A stretch of DNA of 64,000 bases from Candidatus Peribacteria bacterium. Its GTDB lineage: Bacteria > Patescibacteriota > Gracilibacteria > UBA1369 > UBA12463. Positions 48,090 to 58,434 of this stretch are shown piece after piece. The number at the start of each line of letters is the position of its first letter. Within the stretch, counting starts at the first letter, position 1. A model generated the notes under the pieces. That model was not told the origin of the DNA and did not search any database. It saw nothing but the letters and a program-made list of their open reading frames with translations. The stretch is from positions 1 to 64,000 of the forward strand of contig CALREA010000004.1 of the NCBI GenBank assembly GCA_943355055.1, read 5' to 3'. Made by a program: the position numbers and the translations under genes.

Positions 48090-48528
48090 TGGTGGAGATG
48101 CCGGGAGTTGAACCCGGGTGCAAAAGAAGAATGGGCATACGTCTACAAATCATAGTCCGCTCTTATTTACTTCGCATGTGATAGAGAGTGGACCAAAAGC
48201 CACGCGCGAAGGGCTATAGGTTTTTGTGCATGTATCGTAACTCCTCAATACACACCTTAGTTTAGAAGTATTACGCCCGATAGAACCGCCTAAACATCAG
48301 TTCTATAAGACGCCCTCCGAAAAAATTCAGAGAGAACAATAAGACGAGAATTAAACAAGAGCTGGAGTCCTCGAAAAAGATCGAAGAAGAGCAATTGTCC
48401 TAGACTCGCCGTTATCGGCAGTTGTATCTGCAATTAGTTTGCGCCAGACGTTGATAACGGTCGGACTGGCGCAACGGCCGGATCGCAGTATACCTACCCG
48501 TTTCTTCTGTCGAATGCCGGACATCCCC
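48090..48528 (-). ncRNA. ssrA: Transfer-messenger RNA (tmRNA)
   Basis: 5' GGGGATGTCCGGCATTCGACAG..., 3' GGGTTCAACTCCCGGCATCTCCACCA; 7-bp acceptor stem GGGGATG/CATCTCC. Confidence 0.93.
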
Positions 48529-48618
48529 ACGTGTAAAAGAACCAATACGCTCAATATTTTACAAAGAGCATAGGTGAATATACCATATTGGATTTTGGCC
48601 GTAAAGAGCCGAAAAACA

Positions 48619-49095
48619 CTAAAAACCGACCGCAAGGTGAGCAGTAGCGGCCGGCTGGATATTACCCCTTGTCGCAAAGACACTCGGACCAACGGAAACC
48701 CCCAATACATCATTAACTTGAACACCGACAAGTCCGGTAATCTTGATAATCGGATCAATACTGGAGCCAACGAGCTCAGCACCGGCACCAACCTCCCCGA
48801 CGACAAAAAATGGCTTGGAAATAGTTTTATGAAATGTACCAATCGCCTCCACTCCTCCTGCAAATTTACCATGATAATCAGCACCTAGCCCAATAGCAGC
48901 GCCAACAGACCAGTGGTGCATCACTTCACGAGTATAGAGAATCGACGACAAGGTCTTATGTGCATCCGCATCAACACCAAAAGCCAGATGGTGATGATGT
49001 GCATGTGGGGCAGAATGATCTTCCGCTTGAGCCTGAGAGGGTAACAAGGCGCTTCCGGCGAGAATCAAGCCTGCGGCAGTATTTTTAATATTCAT
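48619..49095 (-). CDS. Secreted His-rich hypothetical protein, beta-barrel-like
   Basis: Signal peptide MNIKNTAAGLILAGSALLPSQAQA; HAHHHH; Gly-rich alternating strands ending in F. Confidence 0.6.
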   Translation of the reverse strand: MNIKNTAAGLILAGSALLPSQAQAEDHSAPHAHHHHLAFGVDADAHKTLSSILYTREVMHHWSVGAAIGLGADYHGKFAGGVEAIGTFHKTISKPFFVVGEVGAGAELVGSSIDPIIKITGLVGVQVNDVLGVSVGPSVFATRGNIQPAATAHLAVGF

Positions 49096-49191
49096 AGAAA
49101 GATATTATAGCAATAATTTATACTTTTGTCAAGAACACTTGATATAAGTATTATATCTGACAAATAGAAAATATTAAAGCCTAATTGAAGA

Positions 49192-52100
49192 CTATTTCTT
49201 CTTTTCCCCCACTATCCCCACAACCTTCCCCGCCAGCTTCACAAGGCACTCCTGAAGTTCCTCAACCCAATTCATTCCAAGTTCGGAAATCACAATCTGA
49301 AGCTTATTTCCTACAATTTGCCACTTCGGACTATAAACTAACAAATTCATAATATTCTCCGGCTTCACCTTTTTAGAAAGCTGCATGATAATCACCTGTT
49401 TATCTTTTGCCAAATGCACATTATCAGCCTTCACCTTCACTACGCCGGCTTTTTTCGCGTACAATTTCAGCTCAATAACCTTAAATAAATTCAACACCTC
49501 CTTCGGCATTTTTCCATAATCTTCAACCACATCATCTTTCAGCTCTGTTAAATACTCAAACGTATCCGCGCCGGCCATTTTTTGATACAAGCTAATTTTA
49601 TCCTTCGAACTCACAATATACGAATCCGGAACATAACAAGTCAAAGGAAGCTCTACCGACACATCCTCTTCAGCCGGCGACTTATCATCTGACTTCCCGG
49701 AATTCAAATCTTCAACCGCCTTATTCAGCATGCGTATAAAATGACTCACGCCCACGACGTTAATCACACCGCTTTGTTTCGCACCTAATATCTCGCCCGC
49801 ACCACGAATCTCTAAATCCTTCATAGCAATCTGGAATCCGCTTCCTAGCTCAGACGCCTCCACAATAGCCTTTAAACGTCGTTTCGCGTCCAATTTGAGT
49901 CTCTGCCCATGGTACAAGAAATACGCGTACGCCTGCACCTTTCCGCGACCCACGCGACCACGCAGCTGATACAGCTGTGCTAGTCCGAATCGCTCCGCAT
50001 TATTAACTAACAACGTATTTGCATTTGGAAGATCAATGCCGTTTTCAATAATCGTCGAACTTACCAGCACATCAAATTTATGTTCAGTAAATTGCAAAAT
50101 CTTCTCTTCTAGTTGTGTCGATCCCATTTGCCCATGAGCAACTCCCACGCGCGCCTCCGGAATCAACTGTCGTAATTTCTCCGCCATCGTATCGATCGTT
50201 TGCACCTTGTTATGTAAAAAATATACCTGCCCGCCACGCTGCACCTCACGCAAAATCGCATCACGAATTAACGTCATCCCAAAGCGCCTAACCTCGGTAA
50301 TGATCGGTAGACGACCCGGCGGTGGCGTCGTAATCGTCGTCACGTCCCGTAGTTTATTCAGTGCGATATTTAATGTTCGAGGGATAGGAGTCGCTGTCAA
50401 CGTCAACACATCCACACCGGTCTTAATCTTCTTAAGAGATTCCTTTTGAGAAACACCAAATCGCTGTTCCTCATCCACAATAATCAGCCCAAGATTCTTG
50501 AATTTGATATCCGGCTGTAATAATCGATGAGTACCAATAACAATATCCACTTCTCCTTTTTCCAAACGTTGTAAAACTAATTTCTGCTCCTTCGCCGGAA
50601 CAAAACGGCTCATCATTGCGATTCGTACATCAAACTGACCCATACGTTTCGTGAAGGTTTGATAGTGTTGATCTGTCAAAATCGTAATCGGAGAAATAAA
50701 CGCCACCTGTTTCCCCGCTCTCACAGCCTTGAAAGCGGCACGTACCGCCACCTCTGTCTTCCCAAAACCAACATCTCCACACACCAATCGATCCATCGGT
50801 GAAGCTTTCTCCATATCTGATTTTACATCCAAAATAGCCTTAATTTGTCCGGGTGTTTCTTCGTACGGGAACGACTCCGCGAGGAGAACCTCATCTTTAT
50901 TATCCGGAGGAAAAGCATATCCAACCGCACGTTTACGCTCGGCATATAGTTGTAATAATTCTTTGGCGATAATTTCCGTCTCTTTCTTTATCTTACTTGT
51001 AATAGAGCTCCATTCAGTAGACCCAAGTCGTGTTAATTTCGGCATGGAATCCTCGGAACCGATATATTTTCCAACCTTGTCAGCCTGATCAATCGGCACA
51101 AAAAGTTTATCATTTTCCGCGTATCCTAACTTTAAATATTCACGAGTTACATCACTAATTGTTCGCTGTTCCAAGCCAAGAAACAAAGCAATACCATGAT
51201 CCGCGTGTACCACGAAATCCCCAATCTTCAACCCGGACATTAAATCAGAAAATACTCTCTGATTATTATTCGCTGATTTTTTCTTATCATCACGGAGAAT
51301 AGAAATCTCTTTGTCAGTCAAAATTGATAATTTAATTTCCGGATTCTGAAAAGCATAAGGAAACGTATCATCCCTCCCCTCTTCAATCAGATAAATTCTA
51401 CCACCATCAGGGTGTATATCCTCAAAAACATCAGTAAAAGGAATAGTATGAGTATGAAAAATCTCTGTGAGTTGTTTCTTATTTTTTGTAAAAATCAATA
51501 CATTCCACCCGGCGGCTTTTTTACTCAGTAAATCATTTGTAAAATCAAAAAGATCTACATAGCGCAAGCTCGTGAGAAAATGAAGGTGTTGATGATTATC
51601 CCCATCCTCATTAAATAATGTAAAAGTAATACTCTTACATATCTCATAGACGTGAGAAATAAGGGAATTCCATGTGTCATATATATCATCAGTGATATCT
51701 AATTCGTCCTCAATAAATAAATAATTCTTTTGAATATAATCTGTTAATTTTCCACTCCAATTGTTATATAAAATAGAATAAAGTGTGACGCTCTTTATCT
51801 CTCTGTAAAATCCTGACTCCAGGAGAGTAATTTTCTCAATCTTATCAAAACCAATCTCTATTTGAACCGGATAAGTTAAATTAACGGGCCATACTATTAA
51901 TGTATCTCCTGTGCGGTAATATTCCCCTATTCCAACAGATTGATTATCGGAAGCAATACTATAACCACGGTCTATAAAAAGCTCAAACAAATGAACTGGA
52001 TCAATAAAATCACCCTGTGATAACATAACAGCCCTCTCGGAAAATTCCTTCACGTCAGGATACTGAAGGTAAAAATACGACGCGGGAATAACAAGAGAAC

Positions 52101-52482
52101 TAACAGTGTTAGATAAAAATCGGGATAAAAAAGACGATATTTGTATGTGATTATATCTCTTATCTTCACGACTACCCTTCTGTATATCAATACTTCCCCA
52201 ATCGTCACCCCCTCTAATATCAAGACTATAAGCCGATAAACCGATCCATCTCGGTATATCCTGAATAAAGACATCCCTTTCGGATTTATTATTCACCACC
52301 CATACTGCTTTAGTAAATTTCTCCTTGGAATTCTGGAGAATATCAGCAACCGTAAAAACCCGGGAAGAATAACCAGTAGAACCAGATAAAGTAATTGAAT
52401 TATTCTTATGGAACACATCTAAAACCCTATGATAAATAGGATAATCAAAGTGACTCATTATTGACACATACATCTTACTCAC
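49192..52482 (-). CDS. mfd: Transcription-repair coupling factor
   Basis: LVCGDVGFGKTEVAVRAAF, IVDEEQRFGVSQKE, LTATPIPRTLNIAL, RGRVGRG. Confidence 0.97.
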   Translation of the reverse strand: MSKMYVSIMSHFDYPIYHRVLDVFHKNNSITLSGSTGYSSRVFTVADILQNSKEKFTKAVWVVNNKSERDVFIQDIPRWIGLSAYSLDIRGGDDWGSIDIQKGSREDKRYNHIQISSFLSRFLSNTVSSLVIPASYFYLQYPDVKEFSERAVMLSQGDFIDPVHLFELFIDRGYSIASDNQSVGIGEYYRTGDTLIVWPVNLTYPVQIEIGFDKIEKITLLESGFYREIKSVTLYSILYNNWSGKLTDYIQKNYLFIEDELDITDDIYDTWNSLISHVYEICKSITFTLFNEDGDNHQHLHFLTSLRYVDLFDFTNDLLSKKAAGWNVLIFTKNKKQLTEIFHTHTIPFTDVFEDIHPDGGRIYLIEEGRDDTFPYAFQNPEIKLSILTDKEISILRDDKKKSANNNQRVFSDLMSGLKIGDFVVHADHGIALFLGLEQRTISDVTREYLKLGYAENDKLFVPIDQADKVGKYIGSEDSMPKLTRLGSTEWSSITSKIKKETEIIAKELLQLYAERKRAVGYAFPPDNKDEVLLAESFPYEETPGQIKAILDVKSDMEKASPMDRLVCGDVGFGKTEVAVRAAFKAVRAGKQVAFISPITILTDQHYQTFTKRMGQFDVRIAMMSRFVPAKEQKLVLQRLEKGEVDIVIGTHRLLQPDIKFKNLGLIIVDEEQRFGVSQKESLKKIKTGVDVLTLTATPIPRTLNIALNKLRDVTTITTPPPGRLPIITEVRRFGMTLIRDAILREVQRGGQVYFLHNKVQTIDTMAEKLRQLIPEARVGVAHGQMGSTQLEEKILQFTEHKFDVLVSSTIIENGIDLPNANTLLVNNAERFGLAQLYQLRGRVGRGKVQAYAYFLYHGQRLKLDAKRRLKAIVEASELGSGFQIAMKDLEIRGAGEILGAKQSGVINVVGVSHFIRMLNKAVEDLNSGKSDDKSPAEEDVSVELPLTCYVPDSYIVSSKDKISLYQKMAGADTFEYLTELKDDVVEDYGKMPKEVLNLFKVIELKLYAKKAGVVKVKADNVHLAKDKQVIIMQLSKKVKPENIMNLLVYSPKWQIVGNKLQIVISELGMNWVEELQECLVKLAGKVVGIVGEKKK

Positions 52483-52502
52483 AAATCTTTCCTTGTTTGA
52501 AT

Positions 52503-53609
52503 TTATACTTTGAGTGGCATGATAATATAGACATAATTATCACTATTGCAAGGCTTAATCACAACAGGTGACAATTTATCATTCATTTCAATAAAAATCC
52601 TAGGGGTCCCGATAGCCGCCAATACATCAAGAAGATATTCCGAATTTAAAGCTGTTTTATTATTCTCTCCCGTTAAGGTAATACCAACCTCAGCCCTATC
52701 CTCACCAACCTTCGTCTCATCGGTGGAAATAGTTAATATACCATCATTTGTAACAGAAACTTTTACACTATTATTACTTTCTCGAGCAAAAAGACTTACT
52801 CTCCTCATATTTAATTGTAGCTCCTGAGTATCAACCTCAGCTTTAGACTTACTATCTTTTGGAATAATTCGCTCATAATCAGGAAATCGACCTTCGATAA
52901 GTCGTGAAGTAAACTCAATATCCCCTATCTTAAATAAAATTTGATTTTTAGTAATATCCACAAAAACTTCCTGTGCGGTAGTTTTTGAAAGTAACTTACT
53001 CAACTCTTGAACCGTTTTTACAGGAATAATACACTCAACCACATCTTCCCTCCCTTTCATAAGCTCAATTTTCCTCTCTGCTAAACGGTAACTATCAGTA
53101 GCTACCATTTTTAACGTATTTTTATTAACCACCATAAATACCCCGGAAAGCACCGGTCTAGAGGAGTTCTGTGAAGCCGCGAACGCAACCTGTTGAATAG
53201 CGAGATTTAAATCCTTCACAGGTAACGTCAACTCACTTCCCTTCTCAACCTGCGGAACACCTGGAAACTCATCCGCATGAATACCTTTCATTTTTGTCTG
53301 TGATTTATTAGCTTTAACAGTAAAATTAAGACCCTCCGTAGCGCTAATTTCAAGTTTTTCGTTTGGTAATAGCCCAACGTAACTCATAAGAAGTTTTGCT
53401 GGAACAGTAATAGACCCTTCATTACGAACCTCACACTCAAAAAAATAACGGACAGCTATTTCTAAATTAGTAGCTGAGAAAAATAAATTCTTCCCCTCCG
53501 CCTTAATAAGAATATTATTCAACACCGGTAATGTATTACTTGAGCTTACCGCTCTACCGACAATATCTAAAGCATCAAGAAATTTTTTCTGTTCACATAG
53601 GACTTTCAT
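52503..53609 (-). CDS. dnaN: DNA polymerase III beta subunit (sliding clamp)
   Basis: Full-length beta clamp: ALDIVGRAVSSSNTLPVLNNILIKAEG..., TDSYRLAERK, C-terminal YVYIIMPLKV. Confidence 0.97.
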   Translation of the reverse strand: MKVLCEQKKFLDALDIVGRAVSSSNTLPVLNNILIKAEGKNLFFSATNLEIAVRYFFECEVRNEGSITVPAKLLMSYVGLLPNEKLEISATEGLNFTVKANKSQTKMKGIHADEFPGVPQVEKGSELTLPVKDLNLAIQQVAFAASQNSSRPVLSGVFMVVNKNTLKMVATDSYRLAERKIELMKGREDVVECIIPVKTVQELSKLLSKTTAQEVFVDITKNQILFKIGDIEFTSRLIEGRFPDYERIIPKDSKSKAEVDTQELQLNMRRVSLFARESNNSVKVSVTNDGILTISTDETKVGEDRAEVGITLTGENNKTALNSEYLLDVLAAIGTPRIFIEMNDKLSPVVIKPCNSDNYVYIIMPLKV

Positions 53610-53725
53610 GAACGTATTATATCCACCTACCTTCAGAAAACAACCTAATATCCATATTTCTTTTCTCTATCTGTTTCTCTGTTATTTTATGAATATAAAA
53701 ATAGTAGTAGATAGTGATCTATGAG

Positions 53726-53872
53726 TTTTACACAAAAAGTGGGTATAAGTTGTGTATAAGGTAGTAAATAGGTGAGGTGTAAGGCTGATACCGTTTTGCA
53801 CACCCGGATAATATAGTAAAAAATTAAAGTGCATATGTGTATAAGTAGAGAAGGAAAACGGCCGTTTACACA
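53726..53872. other. Candidate replication origin region (DnaA-box-like cluster)
   Basis: TTATACACA (complement) at 53751-53759 and 53836-53844; one-mismatch TTTTACACA 53726-53734 and TTTTGCACA 53794-53802; weaker GTTTACACA 53864-53872; AT-rich, next to dnaN. Confidence 0.45.
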
Positions 53873-54081
53873 AATGTTGCAAAAGTATAAAAATAAAGTA
53901 AAGATATATTTCCCGGTAAGTATGTGGTGGGGTATATAGTGGGTAAAAGTCATAAAAATAGCTTTAATAGGGGTAAAATTAGGGAGGATGGTAATAGATG
54001 GTGTATAAAAAGATGATAACTTGGGTATATCTCACTATTTTTCTGTACTTTAAAGCTAAAGTTCGGTAAACTACGATGGCT

Positions 54082-55620
54082 ATGACTATTATATTTTTCA
54101 TTATCGGCGCTGTAACGATCGTATTTATTTCCCAAAAGAAAGGAATGGAGAAAGGGGAGGTAGAGAAGATTATTGACGAGAAAAAGCAAAAGGTGATGTA
54201 TGAAGTTGAGGTTTTGAAAAAAAACACACTTCAAAAAATAACCGAAATTAAAAATAGTACCGTGGAGTCGGAAAAGAGTTTTAATAAATTTCTTGAAAAA
54301 ATTGAAGAGTCTATCGCGTCCAAAGAAGAGGTGGCTACGAAACGTGAGACGAAAAACGAGGAAATGAGATTGATTATTGCCAGGGAAAATGAAGAAAAAT
54401 CAAGAATAGAAATGGAATTGAAGAAAATAGAGGGTGAGCGTATGGGGTTACTTGAGAAGAGAGCCCATAAAAACGCGGCCGATGTGAAACAGGAATTAAT
54501 ACAGACACTTGAAAATGAACTTACGGAAGATAATGAGCGTAAATTAAAAAAACTGGAGGATTATTACAAAGAGAATGCCGACAGAGAGGCAAGAAATACG
54601 GTATTAAGCGCGCTGCAAAGGCTTTCCACAGCCACCTCAAATGAGAAGAAAGGATCACAGTTAAAAGTATTGAACGATATAAATAAGCCAAATGTGGTCG
54701 GGCTAAATGCGGAAAATATTATTTTTCTTGAAGAGCAACTGGATAATGTAGATATTATTTTTAATGATTTTCCGGGAATAGTGACGATTTCACATTATAA
54801 TCTCATCACAAGACATCTTACGAAAAAAACCCTTGATAAGCTTTTTGCCTACCGTGGGCCTATTTCTAAAGCTACGGTCACAGCGAAGATAGAGGAGGCG
54901 AGAAAAGATGTTGATAGAGAATTGCTCGCGATAGGACGGGAAGCGCTCAAGAGAATGAACATCAAGCGAACGCTTCCGGATGAGTGTCTCCAGGTGATCG
55001 GCCGTCTACAATTCCGTACGAGTTATGGTCAGAATATTATGCGCCACTCATATGAGGTGGGGATATTCGCCCTTATGATGGCGTATGAATTAGGATTAGA
55101 TATTGAGACGGCAAAAATCAGTGGCTTTCTCCATGATCTCGGGAAGGCAATTGATCAGAATCCGGATATCATTGGAGCGCACGACTTCCTGACAAAAGAG
55201 CTTATGGAGAAGTATGCCTGCTTCCAGGAGTGCGAAATTCACGCGGCGTGGACGCATCATGACTCAGAGCCACCCAAGACTCCAGAGGCCTGGCTCGTGA
55301 AGGGCGCGGATGCTATCTCGGCGGGTCGTCCCGGCGCGCGCGCGGAATCACTCGATCGATATGTGGAACGTCTGAACGCGCTACAAGACATCGCTATGTC
55401 ATACGAGGGAGTTGATAAGGTATCGGCCATGTCTGCCGGAAGAGAGTTGCGGGTATTGGTAAGTCCCGGAGCGGTTCATGATAAAGAAATGCAGCCGCTA
55501 GCGGACGTTATTGCCGGCGAGATCAAAGAAAAAGTAGCCTACCCGGGATACGTTCGCGTGAATATTATTCGAACCACAAAATCAGCCGATATCGCCAGAC
55601 CACGGGCTATATCTCCATAA
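54082..55620 (+). CDS. rny: Ribonuclease Y
   Basis: N-terminal TM and coiled coil, KH domain, HD motif SGFLHDLGKAID; second ATG 54082 preferred. Confidence 0.95.
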   Translation: MTIIFFIIGAVTIVFISQKKGMEKGEVEKIIDEKKQKVMYEVEVLKKNTLQKITEIKNSTVESEKSFNKFLEKIEESIASKEEVATKRETKNEEMRLIIARENEEKSRIEMELKKIEGERMGLLEKRAHKNAADVKQELIQTLENELTEDNERKLKKLEDYYKENADREARNTVLSALQRLSTATSNEKKGSQLKVLNDINKPNVVGLNAENIIFLEEQLDNVDIIFNDFPGIVTISHYNLITRHLTKKTLDKLFAYRGPISKATVTAKIEEARKDVDRELLAIGREALKRMNIKRTLPDECLQVIGRLQFRTSYGQNIMRHSYEVGIFALMMAYELGLDIETAKISGFLHDLGKAIDQNPDIIGAHDFLTKELMEKYACFQECEIHAAWTHHDSEPPKTPEAWLVKGADAISAGRPGARAESLDRYVERLNALQDIAMSYEGVDKVSAMSAGRELRVLVSPGAVHDKEMQPLADVIAGEIKEKVAYPGYVRVNIIRTTKSADIARPRAISP

Positions 55621-55645
55621 TCACTATTCCTAACCCTCCCTCACT

Positions 55646-55933
55646 ATGTCAGACGAGAAAAAAATTACCAAAGCCGTTGATAAGCTCGTTATGGGGCTCA
55701 TTATTGGTGGTGCCGTTGGTTCAGTCCTCGGCATGGCGTTTTCACCAAAATCAGGAAAAGAAAATAGAGATGTAGTGAAGAATAAGGTAGAGAGCCTGAA
55801 GGAGGTAGCGAGTGAGGTGAAACATGATTTCATGAAAGAGCATAAGAAAGAGATACATTCAGCGAAGAAGGGGTTATTTTCTATTATAAAAAGAACATTT
55901 CATTCAAAAAAGAAGAAAATCCCTCATGAATAA
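55646..55933 (+). CDS. YtxH-like protein
   Basis: KLVMGLIIGGAVGSVLGMAFSPKSGKENRDVVKNK. Confidence 0.8.
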   Translation: MSDEKKITKAVDKLVMGLIIGGAVGSVLGMAFSPKSGKENRDVVKNKVESLKEVASEVKHDFMKEHKKEIHSAKKGLFSIIKRTFHSKKKKIPHE

Positions 55934-57536
55934 AATGAAAATAGCGGGATGGATTATGAAGGGTGTTTTTGCGGCACTTCTTATTTTAATCCTGAGTTTT
56001 TCGATCGCGTTCGCTGTATATACCAAGTCGATCCAGCGGCAGTACGAAGCGAAAAAGGCAGAATTTATGCGAACAGGAATAGCCGTTCATTTTGCGGACA
56101 AAAGCATAAGAGTAAGCCCGATCGATGTAGTAACATTCAACGACAGAGTGCAGGAATCATTAACTATCCCCTCTCTTGAGAAAAAATCCGCCACACTGCA
56201 GCGGATAAAAGGACAGTTCAAAATAGAACCGGAAATTATAGGCTATCGGCTCGATAGAGAGGCGCTCATGAATGATCTGCAGGGCAGAATACGAACATTC
56301 TCACCTGCTCCGATCATTGTAAAATTAACCAACGAATCTCCGGAAATTCTACAATCGGATTTTCAATTACATCTTCCTGTTATTCAGAAAAAACTCAATA
56401 CGCCCATACTCGCTACATCAAAAGATTTCAATTTTACGCTACGCCTCAGGGATCATATGGATTTTATCGAGTTTCGCAAAAGTGCCGACAAGGGCGTCGA
56501 TATGGAAATAACATTGGTAAAAGATCTATTCTCGCAATTCGTTACGCGAGAGTGGTCGAGAATAATTGATCAACCTGCGGTACCGGTTAAAATATCAAAA
56601 AAAGATGATAAGCGGTTGCATTTCGAGGGAAAAGGAAAAAACGGAAGGACGGTAAATGTCGAGGAGCTGCGGAGCATCATGAATATAGCTCTCCTTAGCG
56701 ATATTACGAAAATTGAGTTACCAATTGATGAGAAGCCATTTGATGTCGTCACTTCTCCCGAGGTGGCGGCTATGGGGATCAAAGAAGTCTTGAGTATCGG
56801 CCATACGACCTATTACAGCTCCCCCGCTAATCGTATGTATAATATCGGCGTGGGGATGAAGAAGTTTGATGGGGTGATTATTCCGCAAGGGGGGATTTTT
56901 TCTTTCAATGAAAATTTAGGGAAAGTCGATGGAAGTAGCGGATTTTTGAAGGAGCTTGTGATCAAGCCGGAAGGCACGATTCCTGAGTTTGGAGGTGGTC
57001 TGTGTCAGGTTTCCACGACGGCCTATCGGGCGGCCCTGTACGCGGGCCTGACCGTCACCGAGCGCACGCCCCACTCCTATGCCGTGGGCTATTATTCCCA
57101 GGTGGGCGGACATGGTATCGACGCGACGATTTATCCGGGATCGCGTGATTTGAAATTCAAGAACGACACACCGGGCGCTATCAGCATGCAGGCGTATTCA
57201 GAAGGGCCTGAGGCGTATTTTATTCTCTATGGAATAAATGATGGCCGTACCGTAACAATGGAGGGCCCTACGATCACCAATCGCCATAGCGATGGCAGCA
57301 CCGAGACCACCAAGACCACTACTCTGCCAGTAGGAACAACACAGCAGATAGAGAAGGCTCACCAGGGCTTCGATACGATATGGTATCGCTATGTCACGCT
57401 TCCCGGAGGATTGGCCACAAAGGAAGAAATCACCAGTAAGTATAGGGCCACAAAAAACAGATTCCTCGTCGGCGCCACCGCGGAAGAAATAGTCGCACAG
57501 CCGACAAACAAGTCTGCGCCCGGGTTTAAAGACTAA
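55926..57536 (+). CDS. VanW family protein
   Basis: GVIIPQGGIFSFNENLGKVDGSSGFLKELVIKPEGTIPEFGGGLCQVSTTAYRAALYAGL. Confidence 0.92.
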   Translation: MNKMKIAGWIMKGVFAALLILILSFSIAFAVYTKSIQRQYEAKKAEFMRTGIAVHFADKSIRVSPIDVVTFNDRVQESLTIPSLEKKSATLQRIKGQFKIEPEIIGYRLDREALMNDLQGRIRTFSPAPIIVKLTNESPEILQSDFQLHLPVIQKKLNTPILATSKDFNFTLRLRDHMDFIEFRKSADKGVDMEITLVKDLFSQFVTREWSRIIDQPAVPVKISKKDDKRLHFEGKGKNGRTVNVEELRSIMNIALLSDITKIELPIDEKPFDVVTSPEVAAMGIKEVLSIGHTTYYSSPANRMYNIGVGMKKFDGVIIPQGGIFSFNENLGKVDGSSGFLKELVIKPEGTIPEFGGGLCQVSTTAYRAALYAGLTVTERTPHSYAVGYYSQVGGHGIDATIYPGSRDLKFKNDTPGAISMQAYSEGPEAYFILYGINDGRTVTMEGPTITNRHSDGSTETTKTTTLPVGTTQQIEKAHQGFDTIWYRYVTLPGGLATKEEITSKYRATKNRFLVGATAEEIVAQPTNKSAPGFKD

Positions 57537-57538
57537 CA

Positions 57539-57600
57539 GACACGAACGGAGTGACACCCTAGCAGGGGCGTCCCTTGGGGAGTGTTCGGATCCCGTCCCC
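57539..57600. repeat. Dispersed palindromic GC-rich element
   Basis: GACACGAACGGAGTGACACCCTAGCAGGGGCGTCCCTTGGGGAGTGTTCGGATCCCGTCCCC; shares blocks with 7544-7575, 8471-8500, 15422-15494. Confidence 0.7.
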
Positions 57601-57603
57601 TTT

Positions 57604-58410
57604 TTATATTAACGATGTATTCTCCGATTCGGTCTCCTCAACCCCGCTCTTATTATCAATACGCTTCAGGAGTACCCGCGCGGTTTTGCGGAGTGGACTC
57701 TTCGCTCCTTCATGTTTCAAAATATTTTGAACGATAGTTCGCGCCGGGACGAGATCTCCCATATCGCAATACGTTTCCGCCAATAGAAGCCGATAGTCAT
57801 TGTGCTGGGGGTCGAGGTGAAACGCGTTCTGTATCGCATTAACGGCGGATGGATAATCTTCCAATTCTCGATACACGTGAGCCAAGCTGATATGCCTCGC
57901 CGCGCGATGTGGGTCGAGAGCGATCGCCTCTTTGTACACGTTTTTTGCCTCTTCGAAATTTCGCTGCATGTAGAGTGCCATCCCCAGGTTGGACAAAGCG
58001 AGAGGATCCTGTTGAGAAATAGTAAGTACTTTTCGGAATATCGCTTCGGCTTTTTTCGCCAGCTGTTTTTTGAGATAAATTAACCCGAGTCGCATGTTCG
58101 TTTCGACGTGTTCATCATCAAGCGAAAGCACCTGAATATAAAATCGTTCCGCCTCATCCAGATCGCCATTTTCGAAGTACGCCTCCGCGCTCATAAAATT
58201 GTCTTTCAGTGTTTTTTGCTGATCAGGGGTAAGGAGAAGCATCTCAACTTGCTGTTCTTTTTCCTCCTGTTTTTCGGTAACTCTCTTCACGTGAAGACGC
58301 TGGAGCATTTCTTTCGCCCAAGAACCCTTTTGCTGTAACTCAAGGTGTTTTTTCCAATATATGAGAGCCAATCCGATGGCGGATCCGAAACCGAGTAAAA
58401 AATAGATCAT
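57604..58410 (-). CDS. TPR-repeat protein with N-terminal TM
   Basis: Repeated TPR units: AEAYFENGDLDEAERFYIQVLSLDDEHVETNMRLGLIYLKK... Confidence 0.88.
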   Translation of the reverse strand: MIYFLLGFGSAIGLALIYWKKHLELQQKGSWAKEMLQRLHVKRVTEKQEEKEQQVEMLLLTPDQQKTLKDNFMSAEAYFENGDLDEAERFYIQVLSLDDEHVETNMRLGLIYLKKQLAKKAEAIFRKVLTISQQDPLALSNLGMALYMQRNFEEAKNVYKEAIALDPHRAARHISLAHVYRELEDYPSAVNAIQNAFHLDPQHNDYRLLLAETYCDMGDLVPARTIVQNILKHEGAKSPLRKTARVLLKRIDNKSGVEETESENTSLI

Positions 58411-58434
58411 AGCGGGGTGCAGTATACCTCCAAT

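Noticed and set aside
48351-48884. 177-aa minus-strand ORF in the ORF track
   Set aside because: Overlaps the tmRNA and runs out of frame against the 48619-49095 CDS; only the tag part is likely translated.
53682-54234. Small minus-strand ORFs between dnaN and rny
   Set aside because: AT-rich, overlapping one another, low complexity; better explained as a noncoding origin/promoter region.
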